34,603 bases of DNA from an uncultured Prosthecobacter sp. (GCA_947523045.1 CANNUR010000003.1:1-34603), one strand, 5' to 3'. Counted from the first letter of the stretch, positions 1-9,309 are shown. Notes: a model not told the origin generated them from the sequence alone. Program-made: numbers and translations.

Positions 1-76
1 CTCATGCTCATTAGATAAACTCTGAGGAAAGAAAAGCCAGCACATATTTAGCTATCTGTAAGGCGGACTACACTAG
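1..76. mobile_element. Left insertion-sequence-like end (perfect inverted copy of the right window edge)
   Basis: Bases 2-76 are the exact reverse complement of 34529-34603 (75 of 75). The match stops just inside a CTAG at 73-76, and the interior sequence then differs from that at the other edge. The segment is AT-rich (about 41% GC) against a GC-rich interior. It supplies the TAG stop (68-70, minus strand) of the large adjacent gene, so that gene is interrupted. A palindromic CTAG at both junctions fits a target site for an element making 4-bp YTAR duplications, as known for IS701-family and some IS5-group elements. The family is inferred only, because no transposase is in the window. Confidence 0.75.
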
Positions 77-3000
77 GTTCAGCCAAACTCCAGGGCCTTC
101 GACTTCGACACCACCCAGTTCCAGAACTAGACAGAGTTGCCCGCGTCCTTTCGCCGATCCCTCAAACAACAGGTAGGGGTGTTGATCTTGGGTGACTCCT
201 TTCCTCCATAGTGCTATTGGCGGCAGCCAGGATGTTGCTGTTCCTGAAGCCGTGACCTTAGCGTCGTAGTAACCGCTTATAAAGCTCGTTTGCACCTCGG
301 CTTTGCCTTTGTTCCAAAGATAGTCCTTGGATTCATCGATCTCATGACGCACTCGATACACCTTCACCGCCGGTTGACCTCCAGTGATGTTCTTCCATTT
401 CAGACCGAGTTTAGCCTCGCTGTGCAGAATCTTGCCGAAGAAGTCCTGCGGTATACTGACCTTGATCAATTGGAAGTCCTCCAGATCACGAGTGGTCACA
501 ATGTTGTTGTCTTGCGAATCAGGTGTGCCGCCTTCCTTCTCTTTGTCATCTCCAGCGGAGTCATTGTCATTGTTGATCCAGAACCTCAACGGCTTGTCTT
601 GCGACGCGGTTTCACCAATGGCAATAGTGCCGTCGCGGTTGGCGTCGATGGCCAGGTCGATGGGGAGAAGATTTCTCTCGACCTCGGGCACAGGCGTCTG
701 CGCGCCAAAGCTCTTGGTGACCTTGCTACTGCCTGTAGTGTCCACGATCGTGTGCACTTGGCGGCGGTTTGTTGGCAACGTATTGATTTCGCCACTGCCG
801 CCACGAACTCGCCATTCCACACCGATATTCCATTCAAACTTGCCATTTCCCCACTCGTGCCGAGGAAAGCCATAAAACTCCGCCTTGTCGCTCCACAGGT
901 TGTCCTTGTTCAGGCTGATCCAGTTGGGGGTTACCTGATGCACCAGCCTCCCAGGATTCATTCCCGTAAAGATTCCTGTGACCCCTTCAGTTCCCTGATC
1001 CACCTCTCTCATTTGGATGTTGTAAAAGGACACATCCGTCGGCTGCACCGTGACTTCCAATTTCATTCCCGCACCTTGGCTCAGCTCCGGGTAATCCAGG
1101 TCGCGGACTTTCACGGCCTTTTCCCCGGCTGGCTCAACGATGGCAAAGGTTCTTGTCTGGTCGCCAAGATTCGAGGTCGCTGTCACAGTCGCCCTGCCGG
1201 CACGCTCACCGGCTCTGAGCAGGTAGATGCCCTGCCCCACGCTCAGCGCACGGATGCTGCTCTGGTTGGTGGTGGCAAATGACATGCTGTTCCAGGCATC
1301 CGCAGGCCTCGCCAGAATCCAAACCTCTTCACCGACTCCCAACTTGGTACGCTGGCGAGTGTTGGGCACATCCGACACCGTGGCTGAACTCAACCAGGGA
1401 ATCCAAAGTGTTGCAGATTTACCCTTCGCACGGAAATTCGCCTGAGGCAACGGCACCGTATATTGCGAGATGTCCGAATGCATGCCCGTTATCCCATCGG
1501 GATCATGAAATAGAATCTCTGCCGACCCGATGTCAAACTGATAATCAAAATCCGGACGGCTCTGCGTTGATGCAATATGCTCCAAAGTCACGCGATACTT
1601 GGCGCCCTTGCGCAGGCTCACTGTGCCATTTTGGACGAGGCCGTAGTTGGTGTTTGATATCGTTTGGTCTGGCCTGTCATCCCCTTCTAGCGGATGAAAT
1701 CGGGCACGATAGGCTTCCGAATAGCTTCCGCTCCAATCGCCCAGGGTCACGGTGACTGGGACCAACGGTCCAAGTGCATTCAGATAGCTAAGGGTTTGCT
1801 CTGTCGGGGCATCCGCTGCCGCGCCGTTGGCGATGCCGCCAGGGTTGTTCACCGTGCTCTTTGAATCAACTGGGCTGCTGCCTGCGTTGTCCTCGGCGAG
1901 GTCGCTGTCACCGTCGCCGTCGGTGTCTTGGATGTTTGGATTGGTTCCGAGGCGTTCCTCCTGCCAGTTGGTCAATCCGTCACCGTCGGGATCAGCGTTC
2001 AGATCATCAAACCCCAATGGATCGAGGCCATGCTTCTGCTCCCAACCATCGTTGAGGCCATCACCATCCGTGTCACGCCGGCCAGGGTCGGTGCCCAATT
2101 CACGCTCTTGGGCAAGTGTGAGACCATCTCCGTCCTGGTCGACGTTGAGCGAGGGTTTGCTAGCACGACTGAAGGGATTGCTCTCGAACTGGATTTCCTC
2201 CTTGTTGGTCCAGCCATCCCCATCGCTGTCCCGTTCCGCCGTGGCTGGGTTGTCCGGCACACGTGGATGGGTACCGTTTCCCATTTCCACGCGGTTGCTC
2301 CAGCCGTCGTGATCCGGGTCAATCAGGGCGAGGATCTTGTGAGTTGCGGTTGCAATTGCTTGAGCGGTGGTTGGTATTGCTAAAGCCGTGTGTGCGGCTG
2401 AAGTGACGGGATATTCAGGAAGGTAGCCATATTCATTGATATTCTCCTGGAGCGTAGCGAGAATATCGCGTGCGACCTCAGGCAACCGTTCTGCCGGTGT
2501 CGACGGATGGTAACCGAAGTGCTGCGGCCCTGCCTCGGCGTCGAGCGCGCTGGCATTGCTTAGCGAGTGCGCTGGATCACCGGGGCCCTGGGCGCGGCGG
2601 GCCTCCCAGGCATCGGGCATGCCATCGGTGTCACTGTCCTCAGCGGGCGCGGTGAGGGTCAGCGCGCCAATGGCGGTGGCGGTTTTCAACCCGGCGGGCA
2701 GGCCGGCGCCGGGGGTGGACCTGAAGGTCAGTCGCAGGCCGCCCTTTTTCCAGCCAGGATGGACGTGCAGCGTGATCCGGCCCTGTTCATCGGTCACGCC
2801 AGCGGGCGCGGTCTTGAGATGCCAATCGAGAGCTCTGCCGTCCTGTTCCCAGGCCAGCAGGCACTGCGTGTTCGGTGCCGTGACGGACAGGCTTTGGGAC
2901 CCCAGTGGCCAACTGCCTTTGGGCCCGCGCAGGACCGTTTGCACGGGCAATGCCAACGGCTGCAGGGTGGTGCCAGTCCGTTCCTTGACGGGCGTCAGGA

Positions 3001-6000
3001 TCTCAATCGCGTAGTCGGGTCTTTTGCGGCTGTTGAGGTGATCGGTGCCCGTGGCCAGCTCGATGGCGTTGATGAAACCATCGCCATCGCTGTCGCGCTC
3101 GCCGGTGGCCTCATAATCGGGCAGGTGCGGACTCAACCCGAGTCGGTATTCATCCCGATTCATGAGTCCGTCGTGATCGGGATCAAGATCGTTCCGCATC
3201 TGCCAGTCGAGTGCGGCCGTGTACTGAGTGATCCAGGCCGAGCGACGTGTGGCATCCGCCGCGGCGGACGCGCTGAGGGAGGCGGGAAGCCCGACTGGAT
3301 GGCTGTCGTAAACCGGGACCAGCTGGGTCTGCATGCTCTGGGGCTGGCCCTGGACCGTGGCTGGGTAGGTGATGACAGGCCAACTCGTCTGGGCGGCCAG
3401 CAGGCGGTTGCGGACTTCGGCGACGGCTTCGTGTTCGGCGCTTCGAATCGGATCGGCAAGATCGCCAGCCAGGCTGGCGAGGCGCTGATTCAGGGTCTCG
3501 ATCGCGTGCTCCAAGTGGCTGTCGGCAGCCGACCGCCAGTTCAAAGCATAGGCGGCCTCCCAGGCCGTGGGCAGGGCGTCGTCATCGGCATCCGAAGCGT
3601 CCGGCAACTGCAGTCCCAGCAACTGGCTATGTGCCGCCTCGCTGTCTGGCATGGCGGGTGCGGAAGCGGGCAGCGTGATGGCCGGTATCTGTCGGCCCAG
3701 CCAGGCGAGATAGCCGCGTGGCAGATGGTCGGAGCCCTTGAGCGTTTGCAGAGCCGTGGTGGTGGCGTGCACGACGCGTTCGGGCGTGAAGAAGTCGGCC
3801 GGCAGCTTGCCGCCGTTGGCGCGGGCGGTTTCGTGGCTGGCGCGACGCAGCAGGCCGTCGTTCATCCAGCGGGCGTAAAGGCTGCAGCGGCTGAGGAGCG
3901 GACCACTGGCGGCCAAGGCGGCCTCGGCTGCAGGCGCTGTTTTCGGGGGTTTCCGGTGCGTCGTCTTGTAGTGCGCGGTCTTGCCGGCGCTGGGCGGCGC
4001 GCTGCCGGCGACGAAGGGATGCGTGGCCACCGCGTGCGGATCCTTGGGGCCGCCCCAGGTGCAGGTCAATTCCTCGATCGTCAGCAGGCCATCCCCATCC
4101 GGATCGGCAAAGGCGTCGGCGAAGTAATACTTGTTGAGCCTGCCCGGATAGGCGGCATTCCAGGCATCCTCGGTCGCGTTGGTGAGTCCATCGCCATCGA
4201 CGTCATTGCTTTTGGCATGGGCGCGCAAATCCTTGCCCGCCAGATACTGATCCAGATTGTTGGTGCCGTCGCCATCGAGGTCCCCGCTGGCCGTGACTGT
4301 CAGCGGCGCATACATGGCCTCGACGAGGTCGGGGATGCCATCGCCGTCGGAGTCCGTGTAGTCGGCAAAAAAGTACGTGTCGTGGGTGGTCCAAAGTCCC
4401 GAACTGACGATGCTGCGCAGGTTCAGGACAAACAGCGGCGCGGCCTCCGGACCGCCATGAAACGTCAGCGTGGCGGTGCGCGCTGTGGTGGCCGCCGCGG
4501 GTGCCAGGAAGGTGATGCGGCAGGCACGTTCGGCTCCGGGGGCAAACTCGTCGCTGGAAAGCGGTCCCACCTGAAAATGCGCGGCATCGGCTCCCGACAG
4601 GCGGGCACTCAAACCGGCCAGCGACGCTTCGCCGGCCCAGGCCAGCAGCAGTGTTTTGGTGAGGTCGGACTTGTCCTTGTGCGCGCTGCGACTGGGAAAG
4701 ACCAGGCTGCCGCCATCCGCGTGTTCGGCGCGGCGTTGTCCGGTCTCCGAACCGGGATCGGGAATGAGGTGGGATACCCGCAGCCCCGAGGCGCCGGCCG
4801 GAGGCGTGTCACCAGCTTCAGGCAGGCTCACGCTTTCGACCAGGGTGATGGCCGTGGGTTCAAGAGGATCGCTGTGATAGGCGAACAACTCCTCACTGTC
4901 GGTCAGCCCATCGCCGTCCGTGTCGACATTGAGCGGGTCCGTGCCAGTGTGAACTTCCTCGCCGTCGCCCAGGCCGTCGCCGTCGCTGTCCGCCTCGGCG
5001 GGATCCGTGCCCAGCGTCCACTCCTCAGTGTCGGTGAGGCCGTCGTTGTCCTGATCGGCAGGCGCGGCGTCCAAGGCATCCGGAATGCCGTCGCGATCCG
5101 TGTCCGGCGGGGCTTCGGTGTCATCGTTGAGGCCATTGCCGTTGTGGTCGTTCCACAAGCCGGGGTCTGCGGGATGAGAATCACGTTCGTCCGCGTATCC
5201 GTCGCCATCCTGATCGTGCATGATGCTGTCGGCGGTCTCCACGCCTGACGACTGCTCCACACTGCCGGAGCCGGAGATGGCATGGCCCGCCGCGACGGCG
5301 GCTTCGGCATCATCGTTGACCCCGTTGCCGTTCCAATCGCACCACAGGCTGTTGGAGTTGGGATGCGAGTCCTGGAGGTTGCTCACCCCGTCACCATCCC
5401 CATCCTCGTGTTCATCATCGATGCCGTTGTCGTTCCAGTCGTTGTCCAAGCCCGGATCCGCAGGATGGGAATCGGTCGCGTCCGAAATTCCGTCGCCATC
5501 CAAGTCGGCGCCGTCCACCTCGGCATCATCATTGACGCCGTTGCCATTGCTGTCGCACCAGAGCATCGGGTCGAGCGGATGTGAATCCTCGGGGTCCGGC
5601 ACGTGATCCCCATCGGAGTCACCGATGTTCTGTGGCGAATACGGATCCGGGTCCACCGGATCATGCAGGCCGTCGCCGTCCCAATCATACGCGGTCACGC
5701 CCTCGCCAGCCCAGAGGGTGTCCACCGCGGCGTTGCCGTAAAACGCATTGTAATCGGAGATGCCGTCGCCATCGCTGTCAGCCGACAGCAGATTGCTGTC
5801 GCTCAGCCGGGCCTCGTCTGCATCCGTCAGGCCATCGTAATCGCTGTCCGGATTGTGGGGATCGCTGGCCAGGGCCGCCTCCTCGACATCGGTCAAGCCG
5901 TCGCCATCGGCATCCGGCTCGGCAAGCGCTTGTGTGTCTTCCGCGAAGCCCTCGGAAACACCGTCTTCATAGCCGGAGTCGACCAAGCCGTCGCCATCCG

Positions 6001-6148
6001 TGTCCACCTCCACCCACACCCCGCGGGACAGGGGACAGGGCAGCAGGGCCAACTGGCCGATGAGCAGGGCGTGCAGCCACCACGCGCGGCGACTCAGACG
6101 GCGCAGCCAGGCCAGGCAGGGGGAGGAAACAAGACGGGACGCATGCAT
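68..6148 (-). CDS. Giant secreted thrombospondin type 3 (calcium-binding) repeat protein, C-terminus cut by IS-like end
   Basis: A 2026-residue exported protein. Residues 1-45 form a signal peptide with basic residues before a hydrophobic stretch (about 23-39). From residue 48 there are many acidic DxDxDG.xD loops typical of thrombospondin type 3 calcium-binding repeats. Residues 500-583 resemble an immunoglobulin-like choice-of-anchor D domain. More acidic loops recur up to about residue 1480, followed by a long beta-rich region with another loop (IDANRDGT, about 1833). GGAG lies 7 bases before the ATG. The last codons read WLNL, then a Val codon formed across the junction, then a TAG inside the insertion-element repeat, so the native C-terminus is missing. 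Base composition falls from GC-rich to roughly 47-55% GC below position 2450 (about residues 1233-2026). Likely a surface or adhesion protein; exact role unknown. Confidence 0.85.
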   Translation of the reverse strand: MHASRLVSSPCLAWLRRLSRRAWWLHALLIGQLALLPCPLSRGVWVEVDTDGDGLVDSGYEDGVSEGFAEDTQALAEPDADGDGLTDVEEAALASDPHNPDSDYDGLTDADEARLSDSNLLSADSDGDGISDYNAFYGNAAVDTLWAGEGVTAYDWDGDGLHDPVDPDPYSPQNIGDSDGDHVPDPEDSHPLDPMLWCDSNGNGVNDDAEVDGADLDGDGISDATDSHPADPGLDNDWNDNGIDDEHEDGDGDGVSNLQDSHPNSNSLWCDWNGNGVNDDAEAAVAAGHAISGSGSVEQSSGVETADSIMHDQDGDGYADERDSHPADPGLWNDHNGNGLNDDTEAPPDTDRDGIPDALDAAPADQDNDGLTDTEEWTLGTDPAEADSDGDGLGDGEEVHTGTDPLNVDTDGDGLTDSEELFAYHSDPLEPTAITLVESVSLPEAGDTPPAGASGLRVSHLIPDPGSETGQRRAEHADGGSLVFPSRSAHKDKSDLTKTLLLAWAGEASLAGLSARLSGADAAHFQVGPLSSDEFAPGAERACRITFLAPAAATTARTATLTFHGGPEAAPLFVLNLRSIVSSGLWTTHDTYFFADYTDSDGDGIPDLVEAMYAPLTVTASGDLDGDGTNNLDQYLAGKDLRAHAKSNDVDGDGLTNATEDAWNAAYPGRLNKYYFADAFADPDGDGLLTIEELTCTWGGPKDPHAVATHPFVAGSAPPSAGKTAHYKTTHRKPPKTAPAAEAALAASGPLLSRCSLYARWMNDGLLRRASHETARANGGKLPADFFTPERVVHATTTALQTLKGSDHLPRGYLAWLGRQIPAITLPASAPAMPDSEAAHSQLLGLQLPDASDADDDALPTAWEAAYALNWRSAADSHLEHAIETLNQRLASLAGDLADPIRSAEHEAVAEVRNRLLAAQTSWPVITYPATVQGQPQSMQTQLVPVYDSHPVGLPASLSASAAADATRRSAWITQYTAALDWQMRNDLDPDHDGLMNRDEYRLGLSPHLPDYEATGERDSDGDGFINAIELATGTDHLNSRKRPDYAIEILTPVKERTGTTLQPLALPVQTVLRGPKGSWPLGSQSLSVTAPNTQCLLAWEQDGRALDWHLKTAPAGVTDEQGRITLHVHPGWKKGGLRLTFRSTPGAGLPAGLKTATAIGALTLTAPAEDSDTDGMPDAWEARRAQGPGDPAHSLSNASALDAEAGPQHFGYHPSTPAERLPEVARDILATLQENINEYGYLPEYPVTSAAHTALAIPTTAQAIATATHKILALIDPDHDGWSNRVEMGNGTHPRVPDNPATAERDSDGDGWTNKEEIQFESNPFSRASKPSLNVDQDGDGLTLAQERELGTDPGRRDTDGDGLNDGWEQKHGLDPLGFDDLNADPDGDGLTNWQEERLGTNPNIQDTDGDGDSDLAEDNAGSSPVDSKSTVNNPGGIANGAAADAPTEQTLSYLNALGPLVPVTVTLGDWSGSYSEAYRARFHPLEGDDRPDQTISNTNYGLVQNGTVSLRKGAKYRVTLEHIASTQSRPDFDYQFDIGSAEILFHDPDGITGMHSDISQYTVPLPQANFRAKGKSATLWIPWLSSATVSDVPNTRQRTKLGVGEEVWILARPADAWNSMSFATTNQSSIRALSVGQGIYLLRAGERAGRATVTATSNLGDQTRTFAIVEPAGEKAVKVRDLDYPELSQGAGMKLEVTVQPTDVSFYNIQMREVDQGTEGVTGIFTGMNPGRLVHQVTPNWISLNKDNLWSDKAEFYGFPRHEWGNGKFEWNIGVEWRVRGGSGEINTLPTNRRQVHTIVDTTGSSKVTKSFGAQTPVPEVERNLLPIDLAIDANRDGTIAIGETASQDKPLRFWINNDNDSAGDDKEKEGGTPDSQDNNIVTTRDLEDFQLIKVSIPQDFFGKILHSEAKLGLKWKNITGGQPAVKVYRVRHEIDESKDYLWNKGKAEVQTSFISGYYDAKVTASGTATSWLPPIALWRKGVTQDQHPYLLFEGSAKGRGQLCLVLELGGVEVEGPGVWLNLV
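5114..5587 (-). repeat. Four-fold protein repeat DSHPxDPxLWxDxNGNGxNDD
   Basis: Residues about 188-345 of the large calcium-repeat protein contain four related blocks, beginning DSHP near residues 188, 226, 260 and 323. Each is followed by a D.N.NG.(N/D)D segment and usually an acidic DGDG loop. Spacing is irregular (roughly 34-63 residues) because inserts separate the blocks. The blocks combine a Pro/His/Trp motif with the calcium loop and suggest expansion by duplication inside the gene. Confidence 0.7.
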
Positions 6149-6303
6149 GACGGATCTCCGGTTTCACGAATTCAATTTAATGAATTCTCTGATTAGCATC
6201 TCATGCCAGCCCTAAACTCACAAGAAAATCCGACAAAAATTCTCCTTCTGTATAAGAATATCTCTTATTTGACAGAATCGCCACCCGCTCGTTGCATGCC
6301 CGC
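6149..6303. promoter_or_regulatory. AT-rich divergent intergenic region with GAATTCA/TGAATTC inverted repeat
   Basis: This AT-rich gap separates two divergent exported-protein genes. It holds an inverted repeat with 7-bp arms, GAATTCA at 6167-6173 and TGAATTC at 6180-6186, just upstream of the minus-strand ribosome site (GGAG on the minus strand, 6156-6159). A TATAAG at 6251-6256 and a TTGACA at 6269-6274 lie on the plus strand but do not pair at normal spacing upstream of the start. The divergent promoters presumably lie here, but I cannot fix their positions. Confidence 0.4.
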
Positions 6304-7776
6304 ATGCGCCTTCCTGCCCTGCTCTGCTGCGTTGCCGGCTCCCTGCTCACGGCGGCCGAACCGGCGGCGGTGCCGCTGCCGGCGCGCGAGCTGCGCGGGT
6401 CCTGGCTGGCGACGGTGCACTGCATCAACTGGCCGAGCGAGCCCGGCCTGCCGGTGGCGCGCCAGCAGGAGCAGCTGCGCCGGCTCATCGCCGCCGCCCA
6501 CGACCAGGGCCTGAACTGCCTCATCTTCCAGGTGCGCCCGGCCGGCGACGCCCTCTATGAGTCGGCCCTCGAACCGTGGTCGCCCTTCCTCACCGGGCGC
6601 ATGGGTGTGGCGCCCTCGCCCAAGTGGGATCCGCTGGCGTTTGCGGTGACCGAGGCGCACCGCCATGGCATCGAGCTGCACGCCTGGTTCAATCCCTTTC
6701 GCGCGCTCGCCGGCGACCGCCATGCGCCGGGCGGCAATCACCTCCGCCTGACGCATCCAGAATGGACGGTGAAGTACGGTCGCGACTGGTGGATGAACCC
6801 GGGCGTGCGCGAGGTGCGCGAGCGGGCGGTGCAGGTCATGCTCGATGTGGCCACGCGCTACGACGTCGATGGCATCCACCTCGACGACTACTTTTATCCC
6901 TACCCGGTGCCGGGGCCGGACAAAAAATCCGTGCCGTTCGACGATGCCGCCCAGTTCGCCGCCTACCGGGCCGCCGGCGGTGGCCTGGAGCTGACTGCTT
7001 GGCGGCGCCAGAACATCGACGAGGTCGTCTATTCCGTGCATCGCGGCCTGCGCCGGCTCAAGCCGACCCTGAAGTTTGGCATCAGCCCGTTTGGACTGTG
7101 GCGACCGAACCATCCCGAGGGCACCGGCGGCGGGCTCGATCCCTACGAGGACTTGGCGGCCGACAGTCGCAAGTGGCTGCAGCAGGGTTGGGTCGACTAC
7201 CTGACGCCGCAGTTGTACTGGACGATCGACCGGCCCAAGCTCGGCTTTGCGACCTTTTACGACTGGTGGCTGGCGCAGAACACGCAGGGCCGGCACATCT
7301 GGCCGGGCATGAACAGCAGCAAGGTGGGCGACGACCGCAATGCCGGCGAGATTTTGCGGCAGATCAGCGTGCTGCGCGAGCGCGGCCGGGTGATGCCGCC
7401 GGGGCATTTTCACTGGAACTTCAACGCGCTCGACAAGAATCTGGGCAAACTCGGCGCGTTCACCCGCGAACGCGCCTACAACGTGCACGCCCTGCTGCCG
7501 GCGAGTCCCTGGCTGAGCAACGTCACCCTGCCGGCTCCGCTGGTGGAAAAGACCGACGGCGGCCAAGGCCTGCGCTGGGGGTTCAGTGACCCACGCTGGG
7601 AAGCCTTCGGTCGCTGGTGGGTCGTGCAGGCGCTCATCGACGGCCAGTGGCGAACCGTGGAAGTCAGCTTTCGCGACCGCCGTGAGCTTGCCTGGCCCGG
7701 CGCGGCGACGGCGGTGGCCATCCGTGCTGCGGGTCGCGCCTGGGAGTTGGGACCGGCCGCCGTGGTGACGCGCTGA
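6304..7776 (+). CDS. Family 10-like glycosyl hydrolase (GHL10/DUF187), secreted
   Basis: A 490-residue exported protein of the GHL10 (YngK-like) family, predicted TIM-barrel glycoside hydrolases acting on envelope or environmental polysaccharide; substrate unknown. A signal peptide covers about residues 1-18. Family landmarks follow: RGSWLATV near residue 31, FQVRPAGDALY near 75, HAWFNPFRA near 130, and VDGIHLDDYFYPYP near 187 with the conserved DDY. A short beta-type C-terminal extension (about 410-490) resembles a fibronectin-like tail. I chose the ATG at 6304 because it leads directly into the signal peptide; a TTG at 6292 is also in frame. Neither start has a clear Shine-Dalgarno. The gene ends 17 bp from a convergent regulator gene, with no terminator visible between them. 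Confidence 0.85.
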   Translation: MRLPALLCCVAGSLLTAAEPAAVPLPARELRGSWLATVHCINWPSEPGLPVARQQEQLRRLIAAAHDQGLNCLIFQVRPAGDALYESALEPWSPFLTGRMGVAPSPKWDPLAFAVTEAHRHGIELHAWFNPFRALAGDRHAPGGNHLRLTHPEWTVKYGRDWWMNPGVREVRERAVQVMLDVATRYDVDGIHLDDYFYPYPVPGPDKKSVPFDDAAQFAAYRAAGGGLELTAWRRQNIDEVVYSVHRGLRRLKPTLKFGISPFGLWRPNHPEGTGGGLDPYEDLAADSRKWLQQGWVDYLTPQLYWTIDRPKLGFATFYDWWLAQNTQGRHIWPGMNSSKVGDDRNAGEILRQISVLRERGRVMPPGHFHWNFNALDKNLGKLGAFTRERAYNVHALLPASPWLSNVTLPAPLVEKTDGGQGLRWGFSDPRWEAFGRWWVVQALIDGQWRTVEVSFRDRRELAWPGAATAVAIRAAGRAWELGPAAVVTR

Positions 7777-7793
7777 GTGGTCCCGCCGTCGCG

Positions 7794-8660
7794 TCAGGAC
7801 GCGCGAGGGTCGGCGGCCGTGGGGGCATGGCGCCGTCGCCAGTGGGTGGGGCTCAGGCCGGTGCGCTGGCGGAACTGCAGGGCAAAGGCGCTGGCATCCC
7901 CGAAGCCGCAGCGGTCGGCGATTTCGGCGGCACCGCAGTGGGTCTTTTCGAGCAGCTCGATGGCGGCGCGCACGCGGGTGCGGATGACGAACTCCTGCGG
8001 GGAGAAACCGAAGGTCTCGTGGAAGCGACGCTGCAGGTGGCGCTGGGAGAGACCGCAGGCGCGGGCCACCTCGGCGATCGCCACCGGTCGGGCGTGATGG
8101 CGGCGGATCCAATCCACGGCGCGTGACACCGTCTGCAGGACCGGGATCTGCATTTCATGTTCGGCTGCGCGGCGCAGCACGCCCATGATGCCGATGATGC
8201 GACCCCGGCTGCCCAGCAGCGGCAGTTTGGTGACAAAAAACCAGTCGGGCAGGCCCTGGTCGTCGAACCAGAGTTCGACGCGCTGCACGCAGGCCTTGCG
8301 ACCGCTGAGCAGCTCGCGGTCGTCGCTGATGTAGCCGCCGGCCATGCCGGCCGGCGTGACATCCAGATCGGTGAGGCCGAGGATGGCGTCCTCGTCGCGC
8401 AGCTGGTAATGATGGGGAAAGTTGCGGCTGACGACCATGAACCGGCCGCGGGCATCCTTGGTGAAAAAGAAATGCCCGGGCAGGTGATCGAAGATGCGGT
8501 GAAAATGATTCGGCACGCCGATCGAGGCGACCCAGGCGGCGCATTCCGTCTGAAGACGCTGAACCTCGCTCTTGGAGCGCGCGGGCCGGGCGGCCGCAGT
8601 GAAGGGCTCGGTCACCCGCGGCGCGGCTGGGGTCGTCACGGCTCGGGAAGTGGCGCGCAT
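7794..8660 (-). CDS. AraC-family transcriptional regulator with PAS-like sensor domain
   Basis: A 288-residue cytoplasmic regulator. Residues about 45-165 form a PAS-like domain (HFHRIFDHLPGHFFFTKDARGRF, then RNFPHHYQLRDEDAILGLTD), suggesting small-ligand or redox sensing. Residues about 185-280 form the double helix-turn-helix AraC DNA-binding domain, with VARACGLSQRHLQRRF as first reading helix and IADRCGFGDASAFALQFR as second. It starts 2 bp after the stop of the upstream XRE-cupin gene, with no Shine-Dalgarno of its own, so translational coupling is likely. Many Verrucomicrobiota and Planctomycetota AraC proteins with PAS domains control sugar-use genes, and the nearby glycoside hydrolase is a plausible but unproven target. 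Confidence 0.85.
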   Translation of the reverse strand: MRATSRAVTTPAAPRVTEPFTAAARPARSKSEVQRLQTECAAWVASIGVPNHFHRIFDHLPGHFFFTKDARGRFMVVSRNFPHHYQLRDEDAILGLTDLDVTPAGMAGGYISDDRELLSGRKACVQRVELWFDDQGLPDWFFVTKLPLLGSRGRIIGIMGVLRRAAEHEMQIPVLQTVSRAVDWIRRHHARPVAIAEVARACGLSQRHLQRRFHETFGFSPQEFVIRTRVRAAIELLEKTHCGAAEIADRCGFGDASAFALQFRQRTGLSPTHWRRRHAPTAADPRAS

Positions 8661-8662
8661 GT

Positions 8663-9250
8663 TCAGGGGTAGATGACAACCAGGAAAACGCGGGCCTGGC
8701 CGGAACCGGTGTTGACGATGGCGTGCGCGACATCGGCCGGGTAGGTGGCCGAATCACCCGTGGCCAGGTCGTCGCGACTGCTGTCGGATTCGACCCGCAC
8801 GCGGCCTTCGACGACCGTCAAAAACTCGCGCGTGCCTTCAAAGTGCGGCTGGCTGCGCAGTCCGCCGCCGGGGCGCAGGGCGAGTTCGTAAAACTCGACG
8901 TCCTTTTCGAGCTGCAGGGGCGAAAGCGTGCGGATCTCGCACTCGCGGTCGGCGCGGAACACCTGGGCGGGATCGCCGGCGCGGATGACGCGGATGCTGG
9001 CCACCGGGCTCTCCGCTCCGCCGAGCAGATCCTGCAGGGTCAGTTCAAAGGCGCGGGCGATGCGCGCCGCCACGGTCAGGGTCGGATTGGCGCGCTCGCG
9101 CTCGATCTCGCTGAGCATCGAGCGACTGACCCCGCTGGCGGCGGCGAGTTCTTCGAGCGACCAGCCGCGGGCGGCACGCAGCTTTTTCACGCGCCGGCCG
9201 ACGAACTCATTGATCGCCTCGGGGGCGGGAGAACGCGGAGCTTTGGCCAT
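8663..9250 (-). CDS. XRE-family regulator with C-terminal cupin domain
   Basis: A 195-residue DNA-binding regulator. Residues about 18-75 are an XRE helix-turn-helix (VGRRVKKLRAARGWSLEELA, then SGVSRSMLSEIERERANPTL). Residues about 115-195 form a cupin beta-barrel (FEGTREFLTVVEGRVRV, then GDSATYPADVAHAIVNTG) that usually binds a small effector. This architecture is typical of regulators of amino-acid, polyamine or aldehyde metabolism. It is the first gene of a two-gene operon with the PAS-AraC gene. The ATG at 9250 begins next to the helix-turn-helix region; an in-frame ATG at 9277 would add nine residues. Neither has a well-spaced ribosome site. Confidence 0.85.
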   Translation of the reverse strand: MAKAPRSPAPEAINEFVGRRVKKLRAARGWSLEELAAASGVSRSMLSEIERERANPTLTVAARIARAFELTLQDLLGGAESPVASIRVIRAGDPAQVFRADRECEIRTLSPLQLEKDVEFYELALRPGGGLRSQPHFEGTREFLTVVEGRVRVESDSSRDDLATGDSATYPADVAHAIVNTGSGQARVFLVVIYP

Positions 9251-9309
9251 GGCCCTGCCAGTATGCTGGATTTCCATCCTGTAAAGCGGAATGCGACCTC
9301 GTTATTGTC

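Noticed and set aside
2567..5248. An 893-codon open frame on the plus strand
   Set aside because: It is antisense to the calcium-repeat gene; the biased Asp/Gly codons of that gene remove stops on the opposite strand. No recognisable domain.
6265..8112. A 615-codon minus-strand open frame
   Set aside because: Mostly antisense to the glycoside hydrolase, which has a clear signal peptide and family motifs.
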